64,000 nucleotides of DNA from Xenorhabdus japonica (GTDB lineage: Bacteria > Pseudomonadota > Gammaproteobacteria > Enterobacterales > Enterobacteriaceae). A program made the position numbers and the translations under genes. Location: assembly GCF_900115195.1 (NCBI RefSeq), contig NZ_FOVO01000017.1, positions 1-64,000 of the forward strand. The letters are read 5' to 3'. The notes beneath the pieces were generated by a model. The model ran no database searches. It worked only from the letters and a program-made list of their open reading frames with translations, and was not told the DNA's origin. Positions within the stretch are counted from its first letter, which is position 1. Every line of letters starts with the position of its first letter. Positions 1-8,228 of the stretch are shown in pieces.

Positions 1-64
1 GGATTGTAAATCACAAACGATCATCAATGTTCCTACCTTTATGTACTGAAGGCACATCACTGAA

Positions 65-580
65 CTAACTGTTCAATTTAGACCCGTTTGCCCTAACTTC
101 TGCCTCAGCCATAATTAAGCGTTGCATAATGTTATCTGGCATTTTACAGAAGGCTTTGGTGATAAATATCATCAATAACCCCATATCCCGTGCCAATTCA
201 TTCATTCGTGCAGATATGGGCCAATTCCATGATGGATCGCTATTCCATCCGCACCTGATGTACTTTTGTGAATGAGGCAAGGTATGAAGATCAGAGAGAA
301 AAATAGTTTCATCCAATTGATTAACGACTCGCTTACCAAAATCAATACCATTTTCCCAACTGGAAACAGCAGAAAAACACATTCCATAACAAGCCATACT
401 TTCTGGTAAGCATCCTGTTACAACATCAGTAGTTAAACTATTAAATGGCAATCCTCCAGCAACTCCTGCTCTTATCAACATTGGCTCTGCGGGTTTGAGT
501 TTATGCTCGTTGCTATATGCTTCGTTACTTTTCCTGACTAATTGTTTAATAAATTTTTCCTGTTCTTTTCCTATATACAT
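65..580 (-). CDS. Small Cys-motif protein coupled to a TauD-like oxygenase; probably truncated
   Basis: I do not recognise this 171-residue protein with certainty. It has a C-x6-C-x3-C motif (CLPESMACYGMC, about residues 57-68), followed by SWENGIDFGKRVVN and GWNSDPSWNW. The Cys cluster plus the Gly/Asn-Asp-Pro-Ser stretch recall radical-SAM-like or Fe-S enzymes, but this is inference. The ATG lies one base past the stop of the upstream oxygenase gene, so the two are probably translationally coupled. It ends at a TAG (65-67); reading through in frame gives 17 more codons to a TGA at 11-13. At 171 residues it is short for a radical SAM enzyme, so a C-terminal truncation or decay is plausible. 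Confidence 0.55.
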   Translation of the reverse strand: MYIGKEQEKFIKQLVRKSNEAYSNEHKLKPAEPMLIRAGVAGGLPFNSLTTDVVTGCLPESMACYGMCFSAVSSWENGIDFGKRVVNQLDETIFLSDLHTLPHSQKYIRCGWNSDPSWNWPISARMNELARDMGLLMIFITKAFCKMPDNIMQRLIMAEAEVRANGSKLNS

Positions 581-581
581 A

Positions 582-1427
582 TTAGGTATCCATTATTTCC
601 CGGCCGGGTATTTTATTTTGATAAGAAGTATCTGGATAAATTTTTAATGCCTTAATAAATCTATCTCCGGTAAAAAATTCACGACGATGCAAGAGTTGAC
701 TGTTATCATACAAAAGTAAATCACCTTCACTCCATTGATGTGAGTAAATGTTTTCTGGTGATAATATTTTTTCTAGGATAGCTTCTTTAAGCTCTTTTGA
801 ATTTATCAGGAGCTGATTATCATCAAGAAATTCCATAGTGTTTTCACTGACATAAATATATTGCTGCTTTGTTCGTACATTTTCAATTATCACGGGATGA
901 GCAACTGTGATACGAGGAGCATTGTCGTGTGAAGCCGCAGGTTGGCGGGTTGACCACAACTTGTTTAATATTGAAAGCTCATCAGGGGTAAATTCCAGAT
1001 GATCTACAGCAGTGGAAACAAAAGAAGTATTTCCCCCCTGACATCTCACAACTTCACTGTAAAGTATGCTGACGGAAGCTGGATTGATGCGAAACTCTTG
1101 ATCTGAATGCCAAAAATCTGTTTCATTACCAGCAAAACCTAATTGTTCCCCTTTGCTATCACGTAAGTTGGTTAAATAAGCGATATATTTCCGGTTATCT
1201 GATAGAGAGACTTTCCGGGCTGGTTCTTCAAGTTTTCCATTTCCTATATGTTGGGCAAAGCTGACAAGATCCTCATCATTCATTTTCTGATTATTAAAAA
1301 TCAGCAAACCATAAGTGGATAGATGTGATTTTAGAGTAATGTAATCCTCATTTGATATCTCAGAAACATTTTCACAGATAACATAAGCACCAAAATGCTT
1401 TCTGAAAGGTTTTATCGTAAACGGCAT
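582..1427 (-). CDS. TauD/TfdA-family Fe(II)/2-oxoglutarate-dependent oxygenase
   Basis: 281 residues, normal for the family. It shows the iron-binding HxD in WHSDQEF (about residues 125-131), the distal His in LLHRREFF, and the 2-oxoglutarate-binding Arg in GDRFIKALKIYP. The VAHPVI and YIYVSE segments are also typical of TauD-like hydroxylases. Such enzymes couple decarboxylation of 2-oxoglutarate to hydroxylation, desaturation or other oxidation of small molecules, and many work in natural-product pathways. It is followed at once by the Cys-motif ORF. A terminator separates it from the decarboxylase upstream, so it likely has its own promoter in 1428-1700. Substrate unknown. IsnB of the isonitrile/rhabduscin pathway belongs to the same superfamily, but no isonitrile synthase gene is visible here. 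Confidence 0.85.
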   Translation of the reverse strand: MPFTIKPFRKHFGAYVICENVSEISNEDYITLKSHLSTYGLLIFNNQKMNDEDLVSFAQHIGNGKLEEPARKVSLSDNRKYIAYLTNLRDSKGEQLGFAGNETDFWHSDQEFRINPASVSILYSEVVRCQGGNTSFVSTAVDHLEFTPDELSILNKLWSTRQPAASHDNAPRITVAHPVIIENVRTKQQYIYVSENTMEFLDDNQLLINSKELKEAILEKILSPENIYSHQWSEGDLLLYDNSQLLHRREFFTGDRFIKALKIYPDTSYQNKIPGREIMDT

Positions 1428-1721
1428 GAAAATCCCTCATATTTATTACAATTAATCATCTTCAATAAATACCAATGAAAGATTTATAAACCTCATAGGA
1501 GTAAATTAAATATATGAAATTTATTTCATATATTTATATGTATTGAAGATGTTTTGGTATTTCAGGAGAAGATGATAACTCAATGGCTCATCAGTTAAGG
1601 TAATTAAAAATTATTGGTTAAATAAAAACCTTTTTGGATAATGCTATTTTCAAATTTTATTAGTTAAAATTTTTTATTTTTAACAAAATTTAACGTAAGA
1701 GTAATACAAATAATTAATAGT

Positions 1722-1746
1722 AAAAAGAGCCTATTTTCATAGGCTC
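1722..1746 (-). terminator. Intrinsic terminator of the decarboxylase gene
   Basis: On the minus strand GAGCCTA and TAGGCTC pair across a six-base loop and run into TTTTT, 70 bases after the decarboxylase stop. The rest of the 387-base gap (1428-1814) is AT-rich. I see no further gene in it; it should hold the promoter of the oxygenase gene. Confidence 0.85.
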
Positions 1747-1814
1747 ATTATAAGTAATTTATTATTTTTTCAATCTAAAAAAACTTGGTTAATTAATGTT
1801 CTAATTTTTGTTTA

Positions 1815-3764
1815 TCAACCCATAAATGGTACTTTCTGACCCAAATTTATCCGTTCTTTTTTCTCTTCTTCATCAACAAATTGGTCCAATTTCTTGACAA
1901 AGATAGCTTGAAGCTGTTCCCAGAACTCTTCAAAGTGCTCTTCATCGCGTAAGCAGTAAGTCATTACCGCAGCGCGTAATACATAGATACTGCGAATCTC
2001 TTCCCATTCACTACGGTTAAAACCACATTTCTCCGCATAATGCCAAGGCGTATCACCATATTCTTTATAACTCAATATAGTTGATGATGTGAGAAAATCG
2101 TTGGTATAAGCACGTCCTGTGGAATATGAGCAAAGTTCATATAGACGCTTGTTGAGAGCATTATGATTGCTCAGGCTGTCATTACCGATTTCTTTGAATG
2201 TAAAGTTGATCATATGAAAATCAGGAGATGGAAAAATATGCGCTTCAAATCGATATTTACCGATTTCTATTGGCGGTAAATTTGCCAATTTATTCAATAA
2301 CCTTTGTGCTGTGACAATACCAGCAGCAATGACTTTTCCGTACCCATTGATATTCAAAGGCAATAAACGATGAGCAGCCCAAAGTGCCGCTGCTGTTGCT
2401 CCTGATTTTGAACCTTCCATAATGGATGAGCCAAGTACTCCCCGATTTACGGTAGTCTTTTTATCATTATTATCTTCGAATACATACGCTGCATGAGAAG
2501 AGATCAGGTCGAGGATACGCTTGTCTTTCATGCAGATGGCACCCGCTGCATATTGAATAAAACCAACTTTATGCGGATCTACTGTAATTGAGTCAACTTC
2601 TTTCAATGCCTTGAAGCTCTGGTAAACTTCTGGTTTAGGCCAACTGGTATTTTCTGGCATGATCCCTACCGACTGGTAGTAACTGGCCAGCTCATCATAT
2701 TCTATAAATTCTCCCTGCTCATTCAGAAGCATGGAACACGCATATCCCGCATAGGCAGCGTCAACGTGAATATAAAATGATTCGCCATAACGTTCTTCAC
2801 ATTCTTTCCTCAACGCAATGGTTTCATCAATCCGATCAATTGCGCCAACTTCAGTTGTTCCTACTACAGCAACCATTGCCAGAATTGGTTCACCTTGCTC
2901 AATTAATTCAAAGGTGATTTTCCTCATTTGAGCAACGTTAGTTTGGTAATTTTCATTTACAGGCAGTGGAATAATATTTCCCTGACCAATTCCGAAAATA
3001 TCTGCGGCTTTCATCCAAGAATAGTGCTTGGATTGTGGAACCAATAATTTGCCCAAAATTTCCTCTTTAACTCCCGTACCACGGCATGTCATATCGCGAA
3101 TTTCATTAAAGAGTCCACGTTTTTTCAGTTCGGTAATCAAATCCAAAACTTCAGCGGTTGGCATATTTTTTAATTGCCGAGATGTCTTATGGCTGACCAG
3201 ATCTTTGGCTTTAGGATGTTGAGATATTGCAAAAGGCAATGTTTTTAAATTCCTGGCTACCCACATTCCTTCATAATTAGCCACTGTGCCACCAGAAGTA
3301 ATATGTCCCCAAGATTGTTGAGGGTTATAGCCAAACATGCGGCAGAGATCTAATCCTGATTCAAGCTCTAGCTCTGTTGTTGTCGGGGAAGCTTCATAAC
3401 TACAGTTATTCGGGTTGTACATCATGGCCATAACGTAGGCAAGATTAGAAACCATTAAGGTATCACTACTGATATGACCGAGGTAACGGGGGGAGAAAAA
3501 AGGAATAGATGAGTTTTTCAATTTTGCAGATAGCTGGTTTAAGATCCCTTCTGTGCGATAAAGTGTTTCTCTATAGTTATGTTCGTAGCGATCAACGGAT
3601 GTAACTAAAGTAGTATCTTCAGGGTGAAAACCTGATCGCCAATGCATATGTTCGCTAACCGCATAATCCATCATCTCTCTAAAAAAAACAGCGTTCTCTG
3701 ATTTTGGACCTAAAAATAACGCATTTACATTTAAATTCGGATGAAATGGCTTAGTCATAATCAC
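1815..3764 (-). CDS. PLP-dependent group II amino acid decarboxylase, tyrosine-decarboxylase-like
   Basis: 649 residues. The PLP-binding Lys is in TVDPHKVGF (K399). The cofactor-binding Asp is in YIHVDAAYAGY (about D335), and the phosphate-binding TSGGTVANYE is near residue 156. The length of about 620-650 residues and SHAAYVFEDNN after the active site resemble bacterial tyrosine decarboxylases rather than GadB or the roughly 480-residue aromatic decarboxylases. The likely reaction is decarboxylation of an aromatic amino acid to an amine such as tyramine or phenylethylamine. Xenorhabdus and Photorhabdus build such amines into peptides and amides, so a feeder role is possible (inference). It is monocistronic, with its own terminator and a 0.9 kb upstream spacer. 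No amino acid/amine antiporter is adjacent, unlike typical acid-resistance tyrosine decarboxylase loci. Confidence 0.8.
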   Translation of the reverse strand: MIMTKPFHPNLNVNALFLGPKSENAVFFREMMDYAVSEHMHWRSGFHPEDTTLVTSVDRYEHNYRETLYRTEGILNQLSAKLKNSSIPFFSPRYLGHISSDTLMVSNLAYVMAMMYNPNNCSYEASPTTTELELESGLDLCRMFGYNPQQSWGHITSGGTVANYEGMWVARNLKTLPFAISQHPKAKDLVSHKTSRQLKNMPTAEVLDLITELKKRGLFNEIRDMTCRGTGVKEEILGKLLVPQSKHYSWMKAADIFGIGQGNIIPLPVNENYQTNVAQMRKITFELIEQGEPILAMVAVVGTTEVGAIDRIDETIALRKECEERYGESFYIHVDAAYAGYACSMLLNEQGEFIEYDELASYYQSVGIMPENTSWPKPEVYQSFKALKEVDSITVDPHKVGFIQYAAGAICMKDKRILDLISSHAAYVFEDNNDKKTTVNRGVLGSSIMEGSKSGATAAALWAAHRLLPLNINGYGKVIAAGIVTAQRLLNKLANLPPIEIGKYRFEAHIFPSPDFHMINFTFKEIGNDSLSNHNALNKRLYELCSYSTGRAYTNDFLTSSTILSYKEYGDTPWHYAEKCGFNRSEWEEIRSIYVLRAAVMTYCLRDEEHFEEFWEQLQAIFVKKLDQFVDEEEKKERINLGQKVPFMG

Positions 3765-4141
3765 ACAACCTTTTAGTTGGTTCTTTGTTTTTGTCGTAAA
3801 TTAAAAATTTATTAATAATTTGTTTTGATTTTCTGTTTTAATGTCGAATGTCTTGCGACAGTGATAAAACACCCACAATAACTAACTGAAAATACTTTGT
3901 TTGATTTTCGAACGTTGCGTAAAAAACATTCTGCAACATATGTCTAATCAATCTATTTTATATATATAAAACATAGTTCTTAGAATATTAATAATAAGTT
4001 AATAATTAACTTTAAATTTGTGCACTACCACAAAAAAATGAGAATAATATCTTATAGTATTTTACTATAAATATTTCTTTGTAAACTATGCAGCAGAAAA
4101 ACTATAAAATAATAAAAGTAGTAAATAATAAAAATAGTGAT

Positions 4142-4194
4142 TTCCATATATAACAGAAGCTGTGACAACGTCACAGCTTCTGTTATATATGGAA
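4142..4194. repeat. 53-bp perfect inverted repeat: 25-bp arms, 3-base spacer
   Basis: The arm starting TTCCATATATAACAGAAG at 4142-4166 is matched base for base by its reverse complement at 4170-4194, with AAC between. There is no U-rich run directly after either end, so it is not a standard intrinsic terminator. There is no obvious target-site duplication at the borders, so a MITE is not supported. It could extrude as a cruciform, form the stem of an RNA, or bind a dimeric protein. Confidence 0.9.
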
Positions 4195-4671
4195 CTAAAA
4201 GCGAAAAGAATAGGATAATCAATCGAGATAGTATGAATTATTTATCATACATTTCACATAATAAAAAATGTGTATCGATTGATCACTTCAGCGATAAACA
4301 TGAAAACCTCTCCAATCAAAATATAATTTCTTACATCTAATCAATGAATTATCTCTTTTCATCCTAAAAGAGTAAGTTTAGACTGCCATTTCAACAATAT
4401 ATAAGCATTATGAAAGCATTCTTAATTTTAAGGCGCTTTTAACGTAAGTAATTGTCATACAATAAAGATCTATGACAACATCATCTACGCCGATTAAATC
4501 CATATATTATTAATTAAATTTCATTTTGTTTAATATATTATATTTAGTAACTAAAATGTTATGTAAATTCGAAATGAATCCAAAAAAATTTCACTTTTTT
4601 GCTTAGTGATGATAAATACCGTGATTAATGGGCGTACCTAGCTCTTATCAGAACAATCTAAATATGTTAAA

Positions 4672-4685
4672 TTTACGCATATCAA
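4672..4685. promoter_or_regulatory. Candidate FNR box upstream of fnr
   Basis: TTTACGCATATCAA resembles the FNR consensus TTGAT-N4-ATCAA, with a full right half-site and a degenerate left half. It lies 22 bases before the fnr ATG. FNR represses its own gene in E. coli, so an autoregulatory site here would be expected. Single weak match. Confidence 0.35.
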
Positions 4686-4707
4686 TCACTTCTCATGAGC
4701 ATCTCCT

Positions 4708-5469
4708 ATGATCCCGGAAAAACGTATTATTCGTCGGATTCAATCTGGTGGTTGTGCAATCCACTGTCAGGATTGTAGCATTAGCCAGCTTTGCATTCCT
4801 TTCACCTTAAATGAACATGAACTTGACCAGCTTGATAATATTATTGAGCGTAAGAAACCTATTCAGAAAGGACAAACGTTATTTAAGGCTGGTGATGCGC
4901 TGAAATCACTCTATGCCATCCGCTCTGGGACTATAAAAAGCTATACTATTACTGAAGAAGGTGACGAACAAATTACAGGTTTTCATCTTGCTGGTGATTT
5001 AGTTGGATTTGATGCCATCATAAATACTGAACATCCAAGTTTTGCCCAAGCATTGGAAACATCAATGGTGTGTGAAATCCCATTTGAAACATTGGATGAC
5101 CTTTCTGGGAAAATGCCTAATCTTCGCCAACAGATGATGCGTCTAATGAGTGGGGAAATTAAAAGCGACCAAGAAATGATATTGCTGCTTTCCAAAAAGA
5201 ATGCTGAAGAAAGACTGGCTGCCTTTATTTACAATCTGTCACGCCGCTTCGCACAGCGTGGTTTTTCTCCTCGTGAATTCCGCCTTACCATGACACGCGG
5301 TGACATTGGTAATTATTTAGGCTTGACTGTTGAAACAATTAGTCGCCTACTTGGCCGGTTCCAGAAAAATGATATCTTGGCTGTCAAAGGCAAGTATATC
5401 GCAGTCGAAAATATGGATAAATTGGCTGAGTTGGCAGGAAAGGCTCCAGCTAATGTGTATCAACGTTAG
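4708..5469 (+). CDS. fnr: FNR, oxygen-sensing global regulator
   Basis: 253 residues, nearly identical to E. coli FNR (250). The [4Fe-4S] ligands are C20, C23 and C29 in the N-terminal [14 protein letters not shown], plus the central Cys in [10 protein letters not shown] cNMP-binding-like sensor domain, a dimerisation helix and the C-terminal HTH ([12 protein letters not shown]) follow. It activates anaerobic and represses aerobic respiration genes when the cluster is intact. The extreme C-terminus ([10 protein letters not shown]) diverges from E. coli. uspE follows 122 bases downstream, as in E. coli, after a stem-loop. Confidence 0.98.
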   Translation: MIPEKRIIRRIQSGGCAIHCQDCSISQLCIPFTLNEHELDQLDNIIERKKPIQKGQTLFKAGDALKSLYAIRSGTIKSYTITEEGDEQITGFHLAGDLVGFDAIINTEHPSFAQALETSMVCEIPFETLDDLSGKMPNLRQQMMRLMSGEIKSDQEMILLLSKKNAEERLAAFIYNLSRRFAQRGFSPREFRLTMTRGDIGNYLGLTVETISRLLGRFQKNDILAVKGKYIAVENMDKLAELAGKAPANVYQR

Positions 5470-5480
5470 TTAAATTTTAA

Positions 5481-5509
5481 GCCAGATCACTATATTTTGC
5501 TGATCTGGC
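5481..5509 (+). terminator. Stem-loop after fnr
   Basis: GCCAGATCA (5481-5489) pairs with TGATCTGGC (5501-5509) over an 11-base loop, 11 bases after the fnr stop. There is no U run, so it is an mRNA-end stabiliser or weak terminator. Confidence 0.55.
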
Positions 5510-5591
5510 ATACCCTTAGCCTGTTATAGTTGCTTATATTGGTTTATCTTTCTATATGAGAGAGGCATCCAGACTCTGCGAGGAACTCAAT

Positions 5592-6536
5592 ATGGCAAAC
5601 TACCAAAACCTCTTGGTTGCAATTGATCCCAATCAGGATGATCAACCCGCATTAAGACGCGCAGTTTATATCGTGCAACGTAATGGGGGGAGAATTAAAG
5701 CGTTTTTACCTATTTATGACCTTTCATATGAAATGACCACTTTACTTTCTCCGGAAGAAAGAAGTGCAATGCGAAAAGGTGTAATAGGCCAACGAGTCGC
5801 TTGGATAAAACAGCAAGCCCATTATTATCTCGAATCAGGCATTGATATTGAGATCAAAGTGGTTTGGAATAACCGTTCTTATGAAGCCATCATTCAAGAA
5901 ATTATCACTGAAAATCATGACTTATTATTGAAAATGGCACATCAACACTCTCGGTTGGAATCCATGATTTTTACTCCACTTGACTGGCACTTGTTACGTA
6001 AGTGCCCTTGCCCGGTCTGGATGGTAAAAGATCAAGTATGGCCAGAAAATGGTTCTGCTGCTGTCGCTGTTAATTTATCCAACGAAGAACCTTACCATAA
6101 TGAACTGAATCTAAAATTAGTACGTGAAACGCAAGACCTTGCCAACCGAATTGTAAAAGATCCTTTGATTCATCTTGTCAGCGCTTATCCGGTCGCGCCT
6201 TTAAACATAGCAACTGAGCTGCCTGACTTTGACCCGAATGTATATAACCAAGCATTGCGCGGTCAACATTTGATCGCCATGAAAGAATTACGACAGAAAT
6301 TTTATATTGATGAAAAGCAAACCCACGTTCATGAAGGTGTACCAGAAAAAGTAATTCCTGAAATATGTGATGAATTAAATGCAGGTGTAGTTGTTTTAGG
6401 TATTCTTGGACGAACTGGGCTGTCAGCCGCGTTTATTGGTAATACAGCAGAACATGTTATCTATCGACTTAAATGTGATTTGTTGGCTATAAAACCTGAT
6501 GGGTTTGTTTGCCCGATCAAGGTAGAAGAAGAGTAA
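5592..6536 (+). CDS. uspE: UspE, tandem-domain universal stress protein
   Basis: 314 residues from ATG 5592 ([18 protein letters not shown]). The open frame begins 36 bases earlier, but this ATG has GAGGAA upstream and matches the E. coli UspE start. It has two Usp domains; the second ends in the nucleotide-binding type motif [20 protein letters not shown]. UspE contributes to stress resistance, motility and cell-cell interaction in E. coli and is part of the stringent-response-controlled Usp set. It sits beside fnr as in E. coli and ends at a bidirectional terminator. Confidence 0.96.
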   Translation: MANYQNLLVAIDPNQDDQPALRRAVYIVQRNGGRIKAFLPIYDLSYEMTTLLSPEERSAMRKGVIGQRVAWIKQQAHYYLESGIDIEIKVVWNNRSYEAIIQEIITENHDLLLKMAHQHSRLESMIFTPLDWHLLRKCPCPVWMVKDQVWPENGSAAVAVNLSNEEPYHNELNLKLVRETQDLANRIVKDPLIHLVSAYPVAPLNIATELPDFDPNVYNQALRGQHLIAMKELRQKFYIDEKQTHVHEGVPEKVIPEICDELNAGVVVLGILGRTGLSAAFIGNTAEHVIYRLKCDLLAIKPDGFVCPIKVEEE

Positions 6537-6603
6537 CGGGGTTGAACCGTGATTAATAAGTGATAAGGGCTTGTTGATAGATAAATTACAGATGGGTATT
6601 AAC

Positions 6604-6632
6604 TAAAAAGCTCCTATATTAGGAGCTTTTTA
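6604..6632. terminator. Bidirectional terminator between uspE and the recombinase gene
   Basis: A 13-bp perfect stem (TAAAAAGCTCCTA / TAGGAGCTTTTTA) with loop TAT. A/T tracts on both sides serve both converging genes. Confidence 0.92.
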
Positions 6633-6705
6633 GGATAAATGAAAAAACTCTCTGTTTTAGTAAATTGGTAAAAATGATTAAATAGAATAAAGGTTATCTG
6701 CTTTA

Positions 6706-7716
6706 TCAAAAATTGAGATTTCTGGCTGCATTCTTTAAACGTTCATCTCCTCGGCGATCATATTTCTGGGTTGTGGTGATGCTTGAGTGCCCCATCGCAT
6801 CTTTGACGGTTACGATATCTTCACCATTGTCTAACATAGCTGATGCAAATGTTCTACGCAGATCGTGTGGCGCAAATTTTTCCAGCCCACTTTCTATCCT
6901 GCGTGACTCAAGGATGTGATAAATTGCTTGGTCTGACAAACGGTTATCAGTTACATCATCATGGCGACGAATTCGGGTAAAAAGTGGGCCTGAATGATCC
7001 CCGCGTACTTCATCTATCCAACGAGTTAAACGTTCCCATGTTCCTTCCGGCATATAGGATAACCGTTCTTTATTACCTTTTCCCATAACTCTTAACGCTT
7101 GCTCGCGACGAATAATGTGTTTCATGTCGAGTGAAACTATTTCTGAACGACGAAGTCCGCATCCAACAAGCACACCAATGATAGCTGCATCACGTAATCC
7201 TTTTGTGCTGATATCATTTTCACAAGTAAAAAATAAAGTTTTTATTTCATAACGTTCAAGTGCCCTGCCTTTTGGTAACCTATTTCCCCTGACAGATCGC
7301 ACTTGTTTTATATGCTGAAAACAGTCGGTATCGAGTTGTTTCATTGTCCATGCTTCCAATGCAACGCCTTTCAACGCAGAAAGATAAGTATTAATTGTTG
7401 CGGGCGCTTTACCTGAATCTGAAAGCATTTCCATAATTGCTTGAACATGATGACGACGAAGTGCGTGCCAAGTGCAATCTTGTACATTTTGGTATCCCAG
7501 CATTTTTGCCACGATATCCAGAAATGATTTCATAGTTTGGCGACTACGTTTCGATCCAAGACTGACAAGATATGCAATTGCAGGATTGTCGTATATTTGT
7601 TTTCCAGATGCAGATAACGACATCAACATACCCTGTTCTTGTTGAGAGTCGGTCAGCACAATAAGTGATTTTTTATCACCGTTATTTTCGTGGTTATTTT
7701 GATTATGGTTGTTCAA
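6706..7716 (-). CDS. Lone tyrosine recombinase (integrase/Xer-like)
   Basis: 336 residues. Catalytic residues are visible: R189/R190 (GLRRSEI), K213/K216 (GKGNKER), H284 and R287 (PHDLRRTF), H310 (MGHSSITT) and Y319. An N-terminal SAM-like core-binding domain (about 40-130) follows an Asn/His-rich start (MNNHNQNNHENN). The start is a TTG preceded by GGGAG; an internal ATG at residue 30 is an alternative. It stands alone between uspE and pntB, with no phage genes, tRNA or transposon ends beside it. It is too long for the roughly 200-residue FimB/FimE/MrpI switches. It could be an orphan integrase or a dedicated invertase with a distant target; target unknown. Confidence 0.9.
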   Translation of the reverse strand: MNNHNQNNHENNGDKKSLIVLTDSQQEQGMLMSLSASGKQIYDNPAIAYLVSLGSKRSRQTMKSFLDIVAKMLGYQNVQDCTWHALRRHHVQAIMEMLSDSGKAPATINTYLSALKGVALEAWTMKQLDTDCFQHIKQVRSVRGNRLPKGRALERYEIKTLFFTCENDISTKGLRDAAIIGVLVGCGLRRSEIVSLDMKHIIRREQALRVMGKGNKERLSYMPEGTWERLTRWIDEVRGDHSGPLFTRIRRHDDVTDNRLSDQAIYHILESRRIESGLEKFAPHDLRRTFASAMLDNGEDIVTVKDAMGHSSITTTQKYDRRGDERLKNAARNLNF

Positions 7717-8142
7717 AGCTATCTCCCGACTTCAATGTCTGCAATTCGCCAAAACATAATCCATAGATAGAGTTTAAACGGAACAGACATTTCCATTTTC
7801 CTATTCCTATTCCTGATGGTTTGTTTTTTGCTCACCTCGAGCGCGTATTATTGATTGAGTTACGTAAAAATTACGGCAATTTAACTCCACACTATCTTAT
7901 TCAATAAATCTTACTTTTTCAAATGTATATTTTAATAAGTAGAATAAATTAAATATTCTCAATAGACTGTAATTGTATGTTTTATAAAGATAAAGTTTTA
8001 TAGATAGTCTATCTGTCAACTATTCCAGCATTGAGGTAACGGATAATCTGACTCGTTATAACGTCTATATTTTGTTGAGTGTGTTGTACATTAAAAGATG
8101 AAGAATATAAATAGCATTCCATGTTATGGAAATATAATGAAA

Positions 8143-8172
8143 AAGAGCCTCGTGTTATAACATGAAGCTCTT
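8143..8172 (-). terminator. Terminator of the pntAB operon
   Basis: Near-perfect 30-base palindrome: AAGAGC / GCTCTT outer stem and TGTTATAACA at the centre. On the minus strand it runs directly into TTTTTC. Confidence 0.88.
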
Positions 8173-8196
8173 GGTTATTTAGAAGGCTCAAAATCT

Positions 8197-8223
8197 ATTA
8201 GACATATTAGACATATTAGACAT
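8197..8223. repeat. Three perfect tandem copies of ATTAGACAT
   Basis: Copies at 8197-8205, 8206-8214 and 8215-8223, between the pntB stop codon (8229-8231) and the operon terminator. A short tandem repeat of this kind can vary in copy number by slippage. Confidence 0.95.
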
Positions 8224-8228
8224 AGCAG

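Larger units (their letters stand above)
3765..4707. other. 943-base AT-rich spacer between the decarboxylase and fnr
   Basis: This divergent spacer must hold the decarboxylase promoter (minus) and the fnr promoter (plus). It contains the long palindrome at 4142-4194 and an FNR-box-like sequence at 4672-4685. The open frame 4137-4340 (67 codons) runs straight through the palindrome and lacks a Shine-Dalgarno sequence, so I do not call it a gene. I see nothing else. Confidence 0.6.
7717..8228. other. 512-base spacer upstream of the recombinase, downstream of pntB
   Basis: It contains the pntAB terminator (8143-8172) and a 9-bp tandem triplication (8197-8223). The rest is AT-rich and should hold the recombinase promoter. 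The 60-codon frame 8009-8191 on the minus strand overlaps the terminator and is not supported as a gene. Confidence 0.6.

Noticed and set aside
582-1427. IsnB of the rhabduscin/isonitrile pathway
   Set aside because: Same superfamily, but no isonitrile synthase (IsnA) or glycosyltransferase gene is next to it.
4142-4194. MITE or insertion sequence
   Set aside because: No target-site duplication, no internal sequence beyond three bases, and no second copy in the window.
4137-4340. 67-codon plus-strand ORF
   Set aside because: It passes through both arms of the perfect palindrome, has no ribosome site and no recognisable protein features.
8009-8191. 60-codon minus-strand ORF after pntB
   Set aside because: It overlaps the pntAB terminator and lacks a ribosome site; reads as random AT-rich coding.
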